Shown here: piece by piece, positions 1 to 8,614 of the stretch | How positions within the stretch are numbered: position 1 is the first letter of the stretch | How the letters are laid out: every line of letters starts with the position of its first letter | Assembly: GCF_000719095.1 (NCBI RefSeq) | Contig: NZ_JOEH01000006.1 | Span: 248,001 to 312,000 of the forward strand | DNA from: Streptacidiphilus jeojiense | Lineage (GTDB): Bacteria > Actinomycetota > Actinomycetes > Streptomycetales > Streptomycetaceae | Direction of reading: 5' to 3' | Length of the DNA: 64,000 bases | Made by a program: the position numbers and the translations under genes | Notes under the pieces: generated by a model | What the model was told of the DNA's origin: nothing | Seen by the model: the letters and a program-made list of their open reading frames with translations, nothing else | The model's database searches: none

Positions 1-936
1 GGCGTCGTCCATGAGCTGCTGCAGCCAGGCCCGGACCTCCTCCTGGCCCTTGATCGCCGGACCGTGCTCGTTCAGGTGGGCCATGGCCTCCAGCACGCCG
101 GCTCCGGGCAGGATCCGTTCGGCCTCGGTGCGCATCGCGGCGAGGGTGGTGTGGAACTCGCTCCAGGCCCACGAGTAGGCCTCGTCCAGGTCGAGGTCGG
201 CGCCGGTGGACCAGCGGGCCGAGCGCAGGTAGCGCTCGCGGCCGACGGCGTCCGGGGTGCCCTGGGCGGCGGGCAGGTAGTCGTCCCGGAGCCAGTCGCC
301 GAGCCCGGCCGCCGCGCCGGCGGCCTCCCGCGCGGCCGCGTCCAGTTCGGGGCGCAGCCGCTCCGGGGCGGGGGCGACGAAGTCGGCGAACCAGCCCGCG
401 CCGCCGGTGTCCTGGCCGCTCCAGGCGGCGAGCTGGCCGATCACCACCTCGGCCTGCCGGGGCGCGGCGAGCAGTCCGCGGGCGATCCCCTCGGTGAGGC
501 TGGCCCGGTAGCCGGCCAGGGCGCCGGGGACGTGGCGCAGCCGTCCGGCCACGGTCGCCCAGTTCTCGTCGGTGTCGGTGGGCATCACCGTGAAGATGTT
601 CCGGACCCCGTGCAGCGGCGAGTTGATGTTGCGCAGGCTGCGCAGGTGGTCACCGGCGTCGTGCAGTTGGAGCTCGGCGGTGAGCCGCTCCCGCAGCAGC
701 CGGGCGCAGGCCTGCTCGGCGGGGTCCTCGGTGCTACCGGCCGGAATGGCGTCGAGGGCGGCGAGCGTCGTCCTCGCCGCTTCGGCCTCGGCCTCGAACC
801 CTTCGGGGGAGAGGTCCGCCTGCCGGTCGTCGCCCGGGTTGAGGCCGAGCCAGGCGGCTACGCCCGGGTCCAGGGCGACCACCTTCTCGACGTGCTGGTC
901 TGCGATCCGGCGCGGTGTCATCTCATCATCCGACAT
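1..936 (-). CDS. DUF885 family protein, C-terminus cut by window edge
   Basis: The first 312 codons of a leftward gene are present and the frame runs open off position 1, so the C-terminal part is missing. The sequence looks like a DUF885 protein: an N-terminal helical region followed by the NINSPLHGVR and IFTVMPT blocks. DUF885 proteins are placed among the zinc peptidase folds, but the part that would carry a metal site lies outside the window, so activity cannot be judged here. The ATG at 936 is chosen because the ATG at 944 is in another frame. The gene is divergent from the hydrolase at 1144, with about 207 bases between them. Confidence 0.8.
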   Translation of the reverse strand, partial: MSDDEMTPRRIADQHVEKVVALDPGVAAWLGLNPGDDRQADLSPEGFEAEAEAARTTLAALDAIPAGSTEDPAEQACARLLRERLTAELQLHDAGDHLRSLRNINSPLHGVRNIFTVMPTDTDENWATVAGRLRHVPGALAGYRASLTEGIARGLLAAPRQAEVVIGQLAAWSGQDTGGAGWFADFVAPAPERLRPELDAAAREAAGAAAGLGDWLRDDYLPAAQGTPDAVGRERYLRSARWSTGADLDLDEAYSWAWSEFHTTLAAMRTEAERILPGAGVLEAMAHLNEHGPAIKGQEEVRAWLQQLMDDA

Positions 937-1143
937 CCGGCCATCCTGCCTGACCGGCGGCCCGGGCCGCCAGCAGCGACGGTCCGTGGCCGCCGGTCAC
1001 ACGGCTGCCGCGCGGCTCCCGCAGGGGAGTTCGAGGTCGGATCCGGGGCGCGACCACGTTTGAGTGACATTGCCGGGGAGGACGCGTTCCGCGGTGATAG
1101 ATCTTCGGATTCGACGTCCACGAACCACGGGGAGCTCCTCGAC

Positions 1144-2079
1144 ATGTCCATCGACACCGCCCTGCCGCCGCAGGTCGAGCTGGAAGCGCCCCCGGTGGTG
1201 GTGTCCGAGCACACCCTGACCTTCGACGGGTTCCGCTACGTCGCCAGGGTCGTCCGCCAGGGGGAGAGCGTCACCGCGCCGCTGCTGCTGCTCGGCGGCT
1301 CCTCCCAGGACCGCTTCTCCTGGATCCGGCACCAGGCCGCGCTGCTGCCGCTGTGCGACGTGGTGACCGTCGACCTCCCCGGCTACGGCGACGCCGACCA
1401 GCTGCCGCCCCGCTACGGCACCGACTTCCTGGCCGCCGCCACCCGGCACCTGGTCGACGCCCTGGACCTGGGCGAGGTGAACCTGTTCGGCGGCTGCTTC
1501 GGCGGCTCCATCGCGCTGCGCTTCGCCCAGCACTACCCGGAGCTGGTGGAACGGATGGTGCTGGTGGGGATGACGACCACGGTCCCGTCGGAGTACGAGC
1601 AGGCGGCCACCCGCTGGCTGGGCATGCTGGACGAGGGCCGCTACGAGGAGATGGCCGGGGAGCTGGTGGCCCGCTTCATGGCTCCCACCGGCAGCGGCAC
1701 CATCCGCAGGCACGCCGCGATCGGGCGGCTGATCCACCGTCAGTTCGTGGAGCAGACGCCGCGCCAGTTCGAGATGGCGGTGGCGGACCACAACCGCCGG
1801 CTGATGCGCCACGAGTGGTACCGCCCCGAGCCGGTCCCGGCGGTGCCGACCCTGGTCTTCACCGGCGAGCACGACTCGCTGACGCCGCCGGAGATGGGGC
1901 GCGGCGTCGCCGCGGTGCTCCCCGGCGCGGTGTTCACCACCGTCAAGGACGCCGACCACCTGGTGCACATGGAGCGCAGCGAGGAGTTCACCGACCTGCT
2001 GGCACACTTCCTGACGGACTGTCCGATCGACTCGCTGCCCTACTGCACACCGCTGGAGTGCCCCTCCGCGACGGGCTGA
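1144..2079 (+). CDS. alpha/beta hydrolase with cysteine at the nucleophile elbow
   Basis: A 311-residue alpha/beta hydrolase fold protein. The oxyanion-side LLLLGGSS block lies near residues 47-54. The nucleophile elbow reads G-G-C118-F-G-G, so Cys replaces the usual Ser (TGC at 1495-1497). A late Asp (GEHDS) and His (DADHLVHME) fit the rest of a catalytic triad. Dienelactone hydrolases of this fold also use Cys, but overall this protein resembles ester or C-C bond hydrolases. The substrate is unknown. The ATG follows GGGGAG at a normal distance. Its 3' end overlaps the convergent gene ending at 2040 by 40 bases. Confidence 0.85.
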   Translation: MSIDTALPPQVELEAPPVVVSEHTLTFDGFRYVARVVRQGESVTAPLLLLGGSSQDRFSWIRHQAALLPLCDVVTVDLPGYGDADQLPPRYGTDFLAAATRHLVDALDLGEVNLFGGCFGGSIALRFAQHYPELVERMVLVGMTTTVPSEYEQAATRWLGMLDEGRYEEMAGELVARFMAPTGSGTIRRHAAIGRLIHRQFVEQTPRQFEMAVADHNRRLMRHEWYRPEPVPAVPTLVFTGEHDSLTPPEMGRGVAAVLPGAVFTTVKDADHLVHMERSEEFTDLLAHFLTDCPIDSLPYCTPLECPSATG

Positions 2080-2570
2080 GCAGTGAGGGCCGGAGCAGTG
2101 AGGGCCGGTGCGGTGAGGTCCAGCGCGGTGAGGTGGATCCGGGTCACGCCGCTGACGTAGCGTCCGCCGCAGCGGTCCTGCGGCACCACCAGCTGCGGCC
2201 CGCAGGCGTCCAGCGGCTGCCCGTCGGCGCGGGTGGCCAGCAGCACCGGCTGGTGGGCGAAGTCGGGGTCGATCTCGCCCCAGGACAGCACGGCGTGGTG
2301 GCCGTCGGCCCCGGTCACCGACAGCAGGAAGCCGGCCCGGTCCTTGCGTCGTCGCAGCTCGAAGCCGGGGGCGGCGGCCAGCACCACGTCGTGCAGCAGC
2401 GGGCCCTGGAAGCGGTGCCGCTGGATGCCGCTGGTGGCGCAGGCGAAGGTCACCTCGGCCTGGTGCAGCGGCCGGCGGGCCAGTTCGGCGACGTCGATGA
2501 GCGACGGCCGGGCGAACGCACCGGTCAGTTCCAGGACGGCCGTCCGCTGTGTGCGCGACGAGTGCTCCAC
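2040..2570 (-). CDS. sulfite-oxidase-fold molybdopterin-dependent oxidoreductase, small
   Basis: A 176-residue protein resembling the molybdopterin-binding fold of sulfite-oxidase-like enzymes: the RHRFQGPLLHDVV region, a central LSWGEIDPDF block and a GGRYVSGVTRIHL end. No signal peptide or membrane segment is seen. The GTG start at 2570 is preferred over the ATG at 2621 because GGAGG sits 7 bases before it and nothing comparable precedes the ATG. It lies 93 bases downstream of the xanthine dehydrogenase gene on the same strand, which suggests a shared Mo-cofactor theme. The last 30 residues come from a 15-base tandem repeat (LTAPALTAPALTA) and probably are not part of the fold. Confidence 0.7.
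   Translation of the reverse strand: MEHSSRTQRTAVLELTGAFARPSLIDVAELARRPLHQAEVTFACATSGIQRHRFQGPLLHDVVLAAAPGFELRRRKDRAGFLLSVTGADGHHAVLSWGEIDPDFAHQPVLLATRADGQPLDACGPQLVVPQDRCGGRYVSGVTRIHLTALDLTAPALTAPALTAQPVAEGHSSGVQ
2081..2140. repeat. 15-bp tandem repeat, about 4 units
   Basis: Four 15-base units of the type CAGTGAGGGCCGGAG start at 2081, 2096, 2111 and 2126. The last two are diverged. They encode the LTAPA repeats at the C-terminus of the minus-strand oxidoreductase and begin two bases after the stop of the plus-strand hydrolase. Confidence 0.8.
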
Positions 2571-2663
2571 GGCTGCACCTCCACCGGCGTGATGCCCCGT
2601 CGGGAACGGGCTTACCCGCATCTGCCGGGAAACCGCCCCGACGGCCTCGGATCTGCGGCCCGG

Positions 2664-5435
2664 TCACCCCTGTACGGTTGGCAGTTGCGGATCGTCCCCG
2701 CGGGCTTCCGTGTTGGCCGTGGCACCGGCCTCCGCGGCCTCGGCGAGCTGCTGCCAGATCCGGTCCCGGGTCAGCGGCAGCCGGGTGAAGCGGAGCCCGG
2801 TGGCGTCCCGCAGGGCGTTGGCCAGTGCCGGGGCGACCGGATTGAACGGGCTCTCGCTCATCGACTTGGCGCCCAGCGGGCCGATGGCGTCCGAGGTCTC
2901 CATGAAGTGCACCTCGGTGCGCGGGACGTCGGCGAAGGCGGGCAGGTGGTAGCGGCGGAAGGCGGCGGTCTCCACCGCGCCGCGCTCGTCGATCCGCACC
3001 TCCTCCCAGAGCGTGGCGCCCAGCGCCTGGGCGATGCCGCCCTCGACCTGGCCCCGGCACTGCATCGGGTTCATCACCTTGCCGGCGTCGGCGGCGTGGA
3101 CGCTGCGCAGGATCCGCAGCTCCCCGGTGTCCGGGTGGACGGCGATCCGGAACCACTGGGCGTTGAAGGCCACCGAGCGCGGACTGCCGCCCCAGTGGCC
3201 GGCCGCCGAGGTCTCCCGCCCGGCCGCGACCATGGCGGTGTGCAGGTCCTTGAGGGCGAGCCGGCGGCCGCTGCCGCAGCGGACCGAGTCCGTCTCCAGC
3301 CGGCACTCCTCCGGCGGCGTGCCGGTGTGCTCGGCGGCGAAGGCCAGCAGCGCCTCGGCGAGCGCGTTGCCCGCCTGCAGCACGGCCTTTCCGGCCACCA
3401 CGGTGCCGGTGGAGCCGAAGGCGCCGGTGTCGTGGCGCACCACGTCGGTGTCGGACTGCCGGACGGTGATCCGGTCGGCGGTGGTGCCCAGCGCGCCGGA
3501 GGCGATCTGCTTGTGCACGGTGGTGGTGCCGTTGCCGAACTCGGCGGTGCCCACGGCCAGGTCGTAGCGGCCGTCGGAGAGCAGGCTCAGGGTGGCGTCG
3601 GCGAAGTGGCCGCCGGGCGGACCGGTGGCGATCATCGCCAGCGCCGATCCCTCGCCCACCAGCCAGCCGTCCGGCAGTTCCGGTTCCGGGTGCGCCGGTT
3701 GTTCGGCCGCCGCCGCGCGGACGATGTCCAGGCACTGGTCCAGGCCGTAGGAGGCGATGTGCAGGTCCTCCTCCTCGCCGCCCGCGGTGATCATCGGCTC
3801 GCCGGGACCGATGACGTTGCGGGCCCGGAACTCCAGCGGGTCGATGCCCAGCCGTCGGGCCAGCTCGTCCATCACCTGCTCCATGGCGAACACCACCTGC
3901 CCCAGCCCGTAGCCGCGGAAGGCCCCGGCCGGAACGGTGTTGGTGTAGACGGCGAAGCCGTCGGCCTTCTTGTTGGGGCAGCGGTAGACCGACAGCGACT
4001 CGCCGCAGCCGTGGAACAGCACGGCGGGGCCGTGGTTGCCGTAGGCGCCGGTGTTGGAGACCACCCGCAGCTGAAGGGCGGTCAACTCGCCGTCCGCGGA
4101 GGCTCCGGCCTTGACCTTGACGGTGAAGGGGTGCCGGGTGGTCGCCGAGGTGAACTGCTCGGCGCGGGTGTACTCCAGCTTGACCGGCCGTCCGGTCCGC
4201 AGCGCGGCCAGCACCACGATGTCCTCGACCAGCATCTCCTGCTTGCCGCCGAAGCCGCCGCCGACCCGTCCCGCCAGCACCCGAAGCCGGTCCTCGGGCA
4301 GGTCGAACAGGGTGCACAGGGCGCGCCGGGTCAGGAACGGGGTCTGCGTGCTGGAACGGACCACCAGCCGGCCGTCCTCCTCGAACCAGGCCACCGCGCC
4401 GTGCGTCTCCAGGCTGGCGTGCTGCACCCGCTGGGTGCGGAACTCCTCCTCGTACACCACGGCCGCCTGCGCGAACCCGGCCGCGACGTCGCCGACCTCG
4501 CCGTGCACCTCGCCGACGGCGTTCACCGTGCTGCCGGAGACCGGGTGGATCACCGGCGCGTCCGGCGCCATCGCGAGCTCGGGGTCCACCACGAAGGGCA
4601 GCAGCTCGTACTCGACCTCGATCCGCCGGCAGCCCTCCTCGGCGGCGCCCTCGCTCTCGGCCACGACGGCGGCGACCCGCTGGCCCACGAAGCGGACGGT
4701 GTCGTCCAGGACCCGGGTGTCGTAGGGGTCCTCGTCCGGGTGCTCGTGCCTCGCGGTGGAGAACAGCCGGTCCGGGGCGTCCTGGTGGGTGAGCACCGCG
4801 ACCACGCCGGGGACGCGCAGCGCGGCCGAGGTGTCGATGGAGCGGATCCTGGCGTGCGGATGCGGTGACCGCAGCAGCTTGAGGTGCAGCAGGCCCTCCA
4901 CCGTCAGGTCGAAGGTGTAGCGGGCGGTGCCGGTGACCACCTGCGGTCCGGCCGGCGCGGCCAGCCCGCGGCCGACAGCCCGGCCGGCCTCCGGCTCCTC
5001 GGTGTTGCAACGGCCGCGGACGGCGTCCTCGATGGCCCGGTAGCCGGTGCAGCGGCACAGGTTGCCCTTGAAGGCCCGCGGCAGGTCGGCGCTCAGCTCG
5101 TGGTCCAGTGCGGCGGTGGTCATCAGGTAGCCGGCCGTGCAGAAGCCGCACTGGAACCCCTGGGCGTCCAGGAACCGCTGCTGCACCGGATGCAGCTCGC
5201 CGCCCGGCCTGGCCAGCCCCTCGACGGTGGTGACGGACCGGCCCTCGGCCCGGAAGGCCGGGTAGAGGCAGCTGTGCACCGGCTCGCCGTCGACGTGCAC
5301 GGTGCAGGCGCCGCAGTCGCCGGCGTCGCAGCCCTTCTTCACCCCGAACCAGCCGCGCTCGCGCAGATGGGTGCGCAGGCACTGGCCCGGACGCACCGGC
5401 AGCTCGGACTCCTCGCCGTTGACCGTCAGCCGCAT
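2664..5435 (-). CDS. xanthine dehydrogenase-type fusion: 2Fe-2S domain plus molybdenum domain
   Basis: A 923-residue fusion of two subunits of the xanthine oxidase family. Residues 1-145 form the iron-sulfur part: Cys36, 41, 44 and 56 suit the plant-type 2Fe-2S cluster, and Cys96, 99, 127 and 129 (QCGFC, CRC) the second cluster. From about residue 155 the molybdopterin domains follow, with [16 protein letters not shown] and a final GAKSMSESP block that keeps the family's catalytic Glu position. Such enzymes hydroxylate purines or other aromatic heterocycles. The ATG at 5435 follows a GGAGGAG stretch and overlaps the end of the FAD-subunit gene by 10 bases, so the two are co-transcribed. No XdhC-type maturation gene is in the window. 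A divergent PucR regulator supports a purine role. Confidence 0.9.
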   Translation of the reverse strand: MRLTVNGEESELPVRPGQCLRTHLRERGWFGVKKGCDAGDCGACTVHVDGEPVHSCLYPAFRAEGRSVTTVEGLARPGGELHPVQQRFLDAQGFQCGFCTAGYLMTTAALDHELSADLPRAFKGNLCRCTGYRAIEDAVRGRCNTEEPEAGRAVGRGLAAPAGPQVVTGTARYTFDLTVEGLLHLKLLRSPHPHARIRSIDTSAALRVPGVVAVLTHQDAPDRLFSTARHEHPDEDPYDTRVLDDTVRFVGQRVAAVVAESEGAAEEGCRRIEVEYELLPFVVDPELAMAPDAPVIHPVSGSTVNAVGEVHGEVGDVAAGFAQAAVVYEEEFRTQRVQHASLETHGAVAWFEEDGRLVVRSSTQTPFLTRRALCTLFDLPEDRLRVLAGRVGGGFGGKQEMLVEDIVVLAALRTGRPVKLEYTRAEQFTSATTRHPFTVKVKAGASADGELTALQLRVVSNTGAYGNHGPAVLFHGCGESLSVYRCPNKKADGFAVYTNTVPAGAFRGYGLGQVVFAMEQVMDELARRLGIDPLEFRARNVIGPGEPMITAGGEEEDLHIASYGLDQCLDIVRAAAAEQPAHPEPELPDGWLVGEGSALAMIATGPPGGHFADATLSLLSDGRYDLAVGTAEFGNGTTTVHKQIASGALGTTADRITVRQSDTDVVRHDTGAFGSTGTVVAGKAVLQAGNALAEALLAFAAEHTGTPPEECRLETDSVRCGSGRRLALKDLHTAMVAAGRETSAAGHWGGSPRSVAFNAQWFRIAVHPDTGELRILRSVHAADAGKVMNPMQCRGQVEGGIAQALGATLWEEVRIDERGAVETAAFRRYHLPAFADVPRTEVHFMETSDAIGPLGAKSMSESPFNPVAPALANALRDATGLRFTRLPLTRDRIWQQLAEAAEAGATANTEARGDDPQLPTVQG

Positions 5436-6304
5436 GCCTCGCCCCTCTCCTCCGCCGCGTCGCGCAGCTCGCCCGGTTCCCGCAGTTCGCCCGGTTCCCG
5501 CAGCTCCCAGCGGATCTCCTCGGCCAGTCGCAGCGTCATGTGGCGCCGCCACTCCGGGAGCCCGTGGATGTCGTCGAACCACTCCCCGCGCGGCACGGCC
5601 GCCTCCACGGCGGCGCGCAGCTGCGCCGCACCGGGGTGCAGCGGGAACCACAGCCGGACCGGACGCACCGTCGACGCGGTGATCGTCAGCGTCAGCGAGC
5701 CGTCGGCCGGGTCGGTGCGGCCGATCAGCAGGGCGGCCGAGCGGCCGTGCTCGTGCAGCGAGGCCCGGCGGAAGGCGGTGCGCTGCCGCAGCGCGGCGTC
5801 CGGCAGGGTGACGGCGCGGAGCAGCTCGCCCTCGCCGAGGACGTTGCGGTTGTCGCCGGTGACGAACTCGGTGACCCTCACCCGGCGCTCGGAGCCGTCC
5901 ATGGCCCGCAGCGTGCAGACCCCGTCCAGGGCGGCGGTCAGCGAGATCATCGGGCCGGCCGGGAGGGCGTTGGCCAGGTTGCCGCCGACCGTGGCCATGT
6001 TCCAGATCTTGAACGAGGCCAGGAAGGACCGGCAGCACTGCTCGACCAGCCGCTGGTTGTGCGCCCAGCGGTCCGGGAGCACCAGTCGCGACAGTTGTGC
6101 GACCGTACAGGTCGCGGCGATCTCCAGGCCCTCCGGGCGCTCGGTCAGCGGCGGCCAGCCGGCCGTGGAGAGGTCCCGCAGCCGGCGCAGCCAGGGCTGG
6201 GGTTCGGAGAACAGGTAGGTGCCCCCGCCCAGCCAGGCGTCACCGGGCCGCCAGGGCTCGGCCCAGTGCACCGGCCCGGACTCGGTCACGGTGTGCAGAT
6301 CCAT
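5426..6304 (-). CDS. xanthine dehydrogenase FAD-binding subunit
   Basis: A 292-residue FAD-binding subunit of the xanthine/CO dehydrogenase family. The flavin-binding blocks are GDAWLGGGTYLF near the N-terminus and MATVGGNLANALPAG in the middle. The C-terminal CO-dehydrogenase-type domain follows. The chosen ATG gives MDLHTVTESG and is preceded by a purine-rich AGAGGA stretch. A longer open frame to 6439 lacks a ribosome site. It is the first gene of the operon and overlaps the fused Fe-S/Mo gene. Its C-terminus contains LREPGE twice, from an 18-base DNA duplication, which is probably unstructured. Confidence 0.88.
   Translation of the reverse strand: MDLHTVTESGPVHWAEPWRPGDAWLGGGTYLFSEPQPWLRRLRDLSTAGWPPLTERPEGLEIAATCTVAQLSRLVLPDRWAHNQRLVEQCCRSFLASFKIWNMATVGGNLANALPAGPMISLTAALDGVCTLRAMDGSERRVRVTEFVTGDNRNVLGEGELLRAVTLPDAALRQRTAFRRASLHEHGRSAALLIGRTDPADGSLTLTITASTVRPVRLWFPLHPGAAQLRAAVEAAVPRGEWFDDIHGLPEWRRHMTLRLAEEIRWELREPGELREPGELRDAAEERGEACG
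5461..5496. repeat. 18-bp direct duplication at the end of the FAD-subunit gene
   Basis: Two adjacent 18-base units (CGCAGCTCGCCCGGTTCC and CGCAGTTCGCCCGGTTCC) differ at one base and encode repeated ELREPG in the C-terminus of the FAD subunit. A partial third copy follows. Confidence 0.85.
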
Positions 6305-6554
6305 CCGGCGCTCGGTCCTCTCCCGTCTCCCGGTCCCGGCTTCCCGGTCCCGACCCAGCCGATTGAACCAGCGGCTTGTTACAACCGACGACTGTCGGAG
6401 CGCACCAGCGCCGACCAGCGTTACTGGTGGATCGACCAAGAGGGATTCTCACCGATCCGGCTCGCATCTACGATGCTGGGGCGCGCCCTGCCCTCGCTTC
6501 TGCGGATGGACACCCCGGTCCAGGCAGCCGGTGCGCGGCACCGAGGAGCGACGC
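6305..6554. promoter_or_regulatory. divergent control region between xanthine dehydrogenase operon and pucR-like gene
   Basis: This 250-base region must carry the start signals of both divergent units. It is less GC-rich than its flanks and holds the small palindrome TTGTTACAA at 6376-6384. A TACGAT at 6470-6475 could be a -10 element for the rightward gene, but I see no convincing -35 partner. Binding of the PucR-like protein here is inference from gene layout. Confidence 0.35.
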
Positions 6555-8078
6555 GTGATCGTGGGAGACCTGCTGCGGCTGGAGGACCTGGACCTGGGCC
6601 TGGCCTGGGGCACCGACGAACTGCTGGAACGCAGGGTCACCGGGGTGACCTCGACCGACCTCCAGGACCCGGCCCGCTACCTGCGGCCGGGCGAGCTGGT
6701 GCTCACCGGCCTGGTCTGGTGGCGGCCGGACGCGCGGCCCGGGGCCGAGCTGCGGTTCACCACGGCGCTGCGCAGCGCCGGCGTCGCCGCGCTGCTGGCG
6801 GGGGAGGGCATCCACGGCGAGGTCCCGCCGGCGCTGGTGGACGCCTGCCGTACCCACGGCATACCGCTGCTGGCAGTGCCCTCCGGGACCAGCTTCCGGG
6901 CCGTGACCGACCGGGTCTACCTGCGGCTGTGGGGCGGCCTTCAGGCCGAGGCCGAGCAGCCCGGCGCGCTGCCGGGGGACGTCCGGCGGGAGCTGGCCGC
7001 GCTGCTGGAGACCGGCGCGCCGCTCGCCGAGGTGCTGGCCCGGGCCGTCGCCCTGGTGGGACTGCCGCCCTGCGCCGTGGTCAGCGGCAGCGGACGAGTG
7101 GTCGCGGCGGTGGCCGGAGCCGACCTGGGAGCGGCGTCGGTGCCGATCGGGGCCGAGGGCGCCTCGCCGTTCGACGGCTGGCAGCTGACCGGGGGCAGCG
7201 GCCCGATGCTGCGCGACCTGGCCGAGCTGCTCGCCCCGCTCGCGGCCTCGGCCCGCGCCGAAGCCGCCGCCCGCCGCACGGCTGCCGCCCGCCTGTTCGA
7301 CACGCTGGGCGGTGACGGCGGCGGTGGTACCGGCAGCAGTGGTGGCGGCGCGGCCCGCCCCGCGGAGGCGCTGGCCGCCTGCGGCCTGCCCGCCGGCGCC
7401 CCGCTGACCCTGGTCACCGCCCGCATCGACCACGCGCCCACGGTCTGGGCCGTGGACGCCCTCGCCGAGGCGCTCCTCTGGCTCGGGGTGCCGTTCACCG
7501 CCGGCACCGACGACAGCGGTGACGCCACCGCGCTGACGACCGGGCCGCTGGCCGGCCTGCCCGAGCAACTGGCCCGACTGCAGAGCAGGCTGCCGGACCG
7601 TCAGACCCTGCGGATGGCGCTCTGCGCCGCCCCGGAGCCGGGCGGCGCGGGTGCCCCGGCCGTTTCGTGGGAGGCCGGCCTGCGGACCGCCCGGGTCCGC
7701 GCACGCCATGCGCTGGCCGGCGCGGCGCCCTTCGCCGACGCGGACGCCCTCGACTCGCTCCCGGGCCTGCTCGCCGGGCTGCCGCCGGAGGTGACCGCGG
7801 CCTTCCACGACCGGCTGCTGGCGCCCCTCCTCGACCAGGACGCCCGCACCACCGTCTCGCTGCTGGACACCCTGGCCGTCTTCCTGGAGCACGACGCCTC
7901 CTGGGCCCGCACCGCCCGCAGGCTCCACATCCACGTCAACACCGTCCACTACCGGGTCCGCCGCATCGAGCAGCTCACCGGCCGCGACCTCTCCGATTTC
8001 GCCGACCAGACCGACCTCCGAGCCGCGCTCCTCTGCGCCCCGCAGCCGGTCGGCGGCCTAGGCTGGCGGCATGACTGA
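6555..8078 (+). CDS. PucR family transcriptional regulator
   Basis: A 507-residue regulator. Residues 1-125 form the PucR N-terminal purine-catabolism domain (VGDLLRLEDL, TDLQDPARYLRPGELVLTG). The middle part is a GGDEF-like or GAF-like spacer with a Gly/Ser-rich stretch (GGDGGGGTGSSGGG). The end is the PucR helix-turn-helix (SWARTARRLHIHVNTVHYRVRRIEQLTG). Proteins of this family control purine degradation genes, which fits the divergent xanthine dehydrogenase operon. The GTG at 6555 sits six bases after GAGGAG. A GTG two codons later is the alternative. The last 8 bases overlap the next gene. Confidence 0.88.
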   Translation: MIVGDLLRLEDLDLGLAWGTDELLERRVTGVTSTDLQDPARYLRPGELVLTGLVWWRPDARPGAELRFTTALRSAGVAALLAGEGIHGEVPPALVDACRTHGIPLLAVPSGTSFRAVTDRVYLRLWGGLQAEAEQPGALPGDVRRELAALLETGAPLAEVLARAVALVGLPPCAVVSGSGRVVAAVAGADLGAASVPIGAEGASPFDGWQLTGGSGPMLRDLAELLAPLAASARAEAAARRTAAARLFDTLGGDGGGGTGSSGGGAARPAEALAACGLPAGAPLTLVTARIDHAPTVWAVDALAEALLWLGVPFTAGTDDSGDATALTTGPLAGLPEQLARLQSRLPDRQTLRMALCAAPEPGGAGAPAVSWEAGLRTARVRARHALAGAAPFADADALDSLPGLLAGLPPEVTAAFHDRLLAPLLDQDARTTVSLLDTLAVFLEHDASWARTARRLHIHVNTVHYRVRRIEQLTGRDLSDFADQTDLRAALLCAPQPVGGLGWRHD

Positions 8079-8514
8079 TTCCGTTCTCCTCGACCGGCTC
8101 GGATCCGGCAAGTACCTGCTGGTCACCACCTACCGCAAGGACGGCAGGACCGTGCCCACCCCGGTGTGGGTGGTGCGTGACGGCGACACGCTGGGGGTGT
8201 GGACCGTCGCCGACTCCGGCAAGGTGAAGCGGATCCGCAACCGCGGCGAGGTGCTGGTGGCCCCCTGCGACGTGCGCGGCAACCGGACCGGGGAGGACGT
8301 CGCGGCCAAGGCCGAGGTCGGCCCCGCGGAGCTCGCCGGGCACTACCGCGAGCTGCTGAAGCGCAAGTACGGCCTGGTGGGCCGGATGACCCTGCTCGGC
8401 AGCAGGCTCCGCCGCGGAGCGGAGGGGACGGTGGCGATCCGCATCACCCTGGACGACGGCGACAGCGGGGGCGACAGCGCCGGCGTCGGCGAGGGCGCGG
8501 CGGAGCAGGGGTAG
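8071..8514 (+). CDS. PPOX-class F420-dependent oxidoreductase
   Basis: A 147-residue split-barrel flavin/F420-binding protein of the pyridoxamine-phosphate-oxidase superfamily. The block LVTTYRKDGRTVPTPVWVV followed by LGVWT and GKVKRIRNRGEVLVAPCD is typical of the actinobacterial PPOX group that uses cofactor F420. The substrate cannot be deduced. The ATG lies inside the end of the pucR-like gene (8-base overlap), so the two are translationally coupled, although a functional link to purines is not obvious. The C-terminal 20 residues are a Gly/Asp-rich tail. Confidence 0.85.
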   Translation: MTDSVLLDRLGSGKYLLVTTYRKDGRTVPTPVWVVRDGDTLGVWTVADSGKVKRIRNRGEVLVAPCDVRGNRTGEDVAAKAEVGPAELAGHYRELLKRKYGLVGRMTLLGSRLRRGAEGTVAIRITLDDGDSGGDSAGVGEGAAEQG

Positions 8515-8529
8515 GGGGCTCCACCTATG

Positions 8530-8551
8530 CCTTGACTTCTCATGGTCAAGG
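8530..8551. promoter_or_regulatory. inverted repeat upstream of the cholesterol oxidase homologue
   Basis: Perfect 7-base arms CCTTGAC and GTCAAGG are separated by 8 bases. The block sits about 65 bases before the cholesterol oxidase start. It could be an operator, or the terminator hairpin of the PPOX gene that ends 15 bases earlier. Confidence 0.4.
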
Positions 8552-8565
8552 TTCCACGTTGTCAG

Positions 8566-8580
8566 CTGACGCATCGTCAG
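8566..8580. promoter_or_regulatory. operator-like palindrome CTGACG-CAT-CGTCAG
   Basis: A perfect 15-base inverted repeat (6-base arms, 3-base centre) lies 34 bases before the start codon. Spaced palindromes of the TGACG-N3-CGTCA type are common binding sites of TetR and FadR-like repressors of lipid and steroid genes. No such repressor gene is nearby, so the cognate protein is unknown. Confidence 0.5.
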
Positions 8581-8614
8581 GAACGGTGCGCGACTGACCC
8601 GGAGGGCCCCAGCC

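Noticed and set aside
2586..2640. Molybdenum-cofactor riboswitch between xanthine dehydrogenase and the small oxidoreductase
   Set aside because: The space is too short and contains only a small CCCGT/ACGGG hairpin, more like an intra-operon hairpin.
997..5382. A minus-strand open frame of 1461 codons across the hydrolase and xanthine dehydrogenase genes
   Set aside because: It is a GC-rich shadow frame. The Arg/Pro/Gly-rich translation has no domain, and the real genes in other frames have ribosome sites and full family motifs.
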